64,000 nucleotides of DNA from Epilithonimonas xixisoli. Its GTDB lineage: Bacteria > Bacteroidota > Bacteroidia > Flavobacteriales > Weeksellaceae. Both the position numbers and the translations under genes were made by a program. A model generated the notes under the pieces. That model was not told the origin of the DNA, did not search any database, and saw nothing but the letters and a program-made list of their open reading frames with translations. Positions 62,646 through 64,000 of this stretch are shown here, piece by piece. Each line of letters opens with the position of its first letter. Position 1 is the first letter of the stretch. Location of the stretch: the NCBI RefSeq assembly GCF_004365655.1, contig NZ_SOEO01000001.1, forward strand, positions 1,426,001-1,490,000, in the 5' to 3' direction.

Positions 62646-63563
62646 TTACGGCAATATCTCCAACCCCGAAAGTTTCAGTTTACCGTTTTCTTCTGTGAGC
62701 CAGAAACAGAATTGAACACCTTCGTGACCATCGCCGTTTTCGTTTTGGCGGTGGGTGGTGTATCGGATTACGCAGTCGCCATAGTCGGTGGAGTTGGCTA
62801 AAAACTGGGTTTCTTTGCGTTGCAGTCTTTGCAGGAGTTCTGGGCTGAAAACTTCACGGATGTACTTTTTAAGAAACAGTTCTTTGCTGATGCCGTTAGG
62901 ACTTTTGGCAGACGGATAGCACATACCACAATACAGTTTTTCGGCAATGTGTTGGGCTATTGCTGTGTTGTCTTTTTGCTCTATTAGGGCAATGAGTTCG
63001 GTGGTAAAAGCTTCGGATTTTGTTTGTAATGCCTGCTTGTTTTCCAAGGTTTGCATCAACGCCAGTAAGCCGTTTTTTGTACCTTCAAAATAATTATTTT
63101 CTTTAAATTTCGGGATGAAATGATGGTCGATGATTTGTTTGGTGGCTTCATCGCTTAAGATTTTTTCGATGCCGTTGCCGTTGTGGATGCGCATTTGGCG
63201 GTACTGTTTGGAAATGGCAATCAGCACGCCGTTGTCTTTTCCTTTTTGCCCGATGCCCCAAGTGTTGGCTAACAGAAGTGTGTAGGCTTCAAAATCTTCT
63301 TTGTCGCAATAGTATTCATTGAGCGTTACGATGGCAATCTGTATGGTGGTGCGTTTTTCAAAATCTTGGATAAGGCTGTCTAATTCCTCGGTTTCACTTT
63401 GGCTGAAAAGAGCTTCAAAATCGGTAACAGAGCCTTTTGGTTGTGCCATTACACGCATCAGCACATCGTCTTTGGGGCGAGGAATGTTTAATTTTTGCGG
63501 TGTTTGCGAGCAGGCTGTAAAAAACTGGCAAAGCAATAGTAGGATTAGGATATGGTTTTTCAT
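62646..63563 (-). CDS. Lipoprotein with a TPM domain
   Basis: This 305-residue protein has a lipoprotein signal (HILILLLLCQFFTAC) and then a TPM domain (about 45-170) with FSQSETEELDSLIQDFEKRT, TIQIAIVTLNEY, WGIGQKGKDNGVLIAISK and GNGIEKILSDEATKQII. The C-terminal part (about 200-305) is a separate beta-rich domain. The TPM domain is linked to photosystem assembly and to phosphatase activity in plants; its bacterial role is unclear. Its gene is convergent with the integrase gene (8-nt gap), and its codon use is also higher in GC than upstream regions, so it may belong to the same element. Confidence 0.8.
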   Translation of the reverse strand: MKNHILILLLLCQFFTACSQTPQKLNIPRPKDDVLMRVMAQPKGSVTDFEALFSQSETEELDSLIQDFEKRTTIQIAIVTLNEYYCDKEDFEAYTLLLANTWGIGQKGKDNGVLIAISKQYRQMRIHNGNGIEKILSDEATKQIIDHHFIPKFKENNYFEGTKNGLLALMQTLENKQALQTKSEAFTTELIALIEQKDNTAIAQHIAEKLYCGMCYPSAKSPNGISKELFLKKYIREVFSPELLQRLQRKETQFLANSTDYGDCVIRYTTHRQNENGDGHEGVQFCFWLTEENGKLKLSGLEILP

Positions 63564-63597
63564 TTGTTTGTGAGTTTGGAATTTCAATTACAGAATT

Positions 63598-64000
63598 TTA
63601 TTCATCTTCATCAGAGCGGTAATCCCAAGTTATGTTTATCTCTTCTATTATGCTGATAAATCTATCTTTATGATTTGTACCAATGAAAATACCACTTGGC
63701 TTATTTTCACTATTTATAGACAAGGTAATTACTTCATTGAAATCATTAGTGAAGTAACGTTGAGATTGAAAAGTAATATTTTTTATTTCTTCCCATTTTT
63801 TCTCAATTATTTCTAGTGTTTCGGCTTTTAATTCATCTTCACTTATTTTGTTTGCATTGTATTTTAAACCACCCAATGTTCCATTGAGAATTGCCATTGA
63901 GAGCAAAAATTTTTCAATATTTGGACTATCTTCAAACCACTCTTCTGACAAGTTAATAGCATCATAATTCCCATAAATTTTAGGGTTTTCAAGACTAAGG
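63598..64000 (-). CDS. Hypothetical protein, N-terminus beyond the window edge
   Basis: The reading frame runs from a stop at 63598 to the window end with no stop codon. At least 133 residues are visible, starting around LENPKIYGNYDAINL. No start codon can be chosen, since the gene continues to the right. The visible part is soluble and acidic (EEWFEDSPNIEKFLLSMAI, then WDYRSDEDE at the end). I recognise no family; acidic small proteins like this are sometimes immunity or stress proteins on mobile elements. Confidence 0.6.
   Translation of the reverse strand, partial: LSLENPKIYGNYDAINLSEEWFEDSPNIEKFLLSMAILNGTLGGLKYNANKISEDELKAETLEIIEKKWEEIKNITFQSQRYFTNDFNEVITLSINSENKPSGIFIGTNHKDRFISIIEEINITWDYRSDEDE

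Overview
The window is chromosomal DNA from a Flavobacteriia bacterium, most likely Chryseobacterium or a close Weeksellaceae relative. The evidence is the low GC content, the Bacteroidetes -33/-7 promoters (TTG and TAnnTTTG) ahead of several genes, the lack of strong Shine-Dalgarno sites, type IX secretion (T9SS) C-terminal domains on two secreted peptidases, and a DUF5606-type protein. All identifications were made by reading the sequence and its translations; no database search was run.

Layout. Positions 1-10.4 kb hold housekeeping genes: an FKBP isomerase, rplS, kbl, a secreted M1 aminopeptidase, a PBP4-type carboxypeptidase, priA and a GldA-like ABC ATPase. A small frameshifted gene and several short dispersed hairpin repeats lie among them. 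From 10.8 to 20 kb come an ECF sigma factor with a membrane partner, a TPR/membrane-protein pair, ruvX-def, a DUF5606-like protein, a BtuF-like protein, a GAF protein, a metallo-beta-lactamase-fold hydrolase and tRNA-Leu(CAA). The stretch from 20 to 43.6 kb is an accessory surface and regulation region. It has two large minus-strand operons for secreted adhesin-like proteins (20.2-26.9 kb and 34.5-41.3 kb). Each is divergent from a gene for a membrane-spanning regulator with periplasmic TPRs, one transmembrane helix and a cytoplasmic AraC-type DNA-binding domain. There are four such regulators, three of them in a row. The tandem set is bracketed by two paralogous pairs of small helix-turn-helix proteins.

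From 43.8 to 58.8 kb the content is again mostly core: idi, a TIP30-like NAD(P)-binding protein, a sugar-nucleotide operon (DegT-type aminotransferase, membrane protein, galE), a T9SS subtilase, a five-gene operon of small ligand-binding-fold proteins (SRPBCC, double VOC, SRPBCC, DinB, VOC), a DUF3108-like protein, and the glycogen cluster glgB-glgA-glgC. From 59 kb to the end there are two unrelated tyrosine recombinases, a set of helically phased short repeats, a TPM-domain lipoprotein and a gene cut by the window edge. The second recombinase is Bacteroides-type and probably marks one end of an integrative element that continues to the right.

The main candidate for a little-described system is the 20-43.6 kb region. 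My reading, which is inference, is that the TPR-TM-AraC proteins are one-component envelope sensors controlling the divergent surface-protein operons, with the small helix-turn-helix pairs as accessory regulators. Three regulators share almost identical 3' ends at the DNA level while the rest of the genes have diverged, which suggests gene conversion or selection for a shared DNA target.
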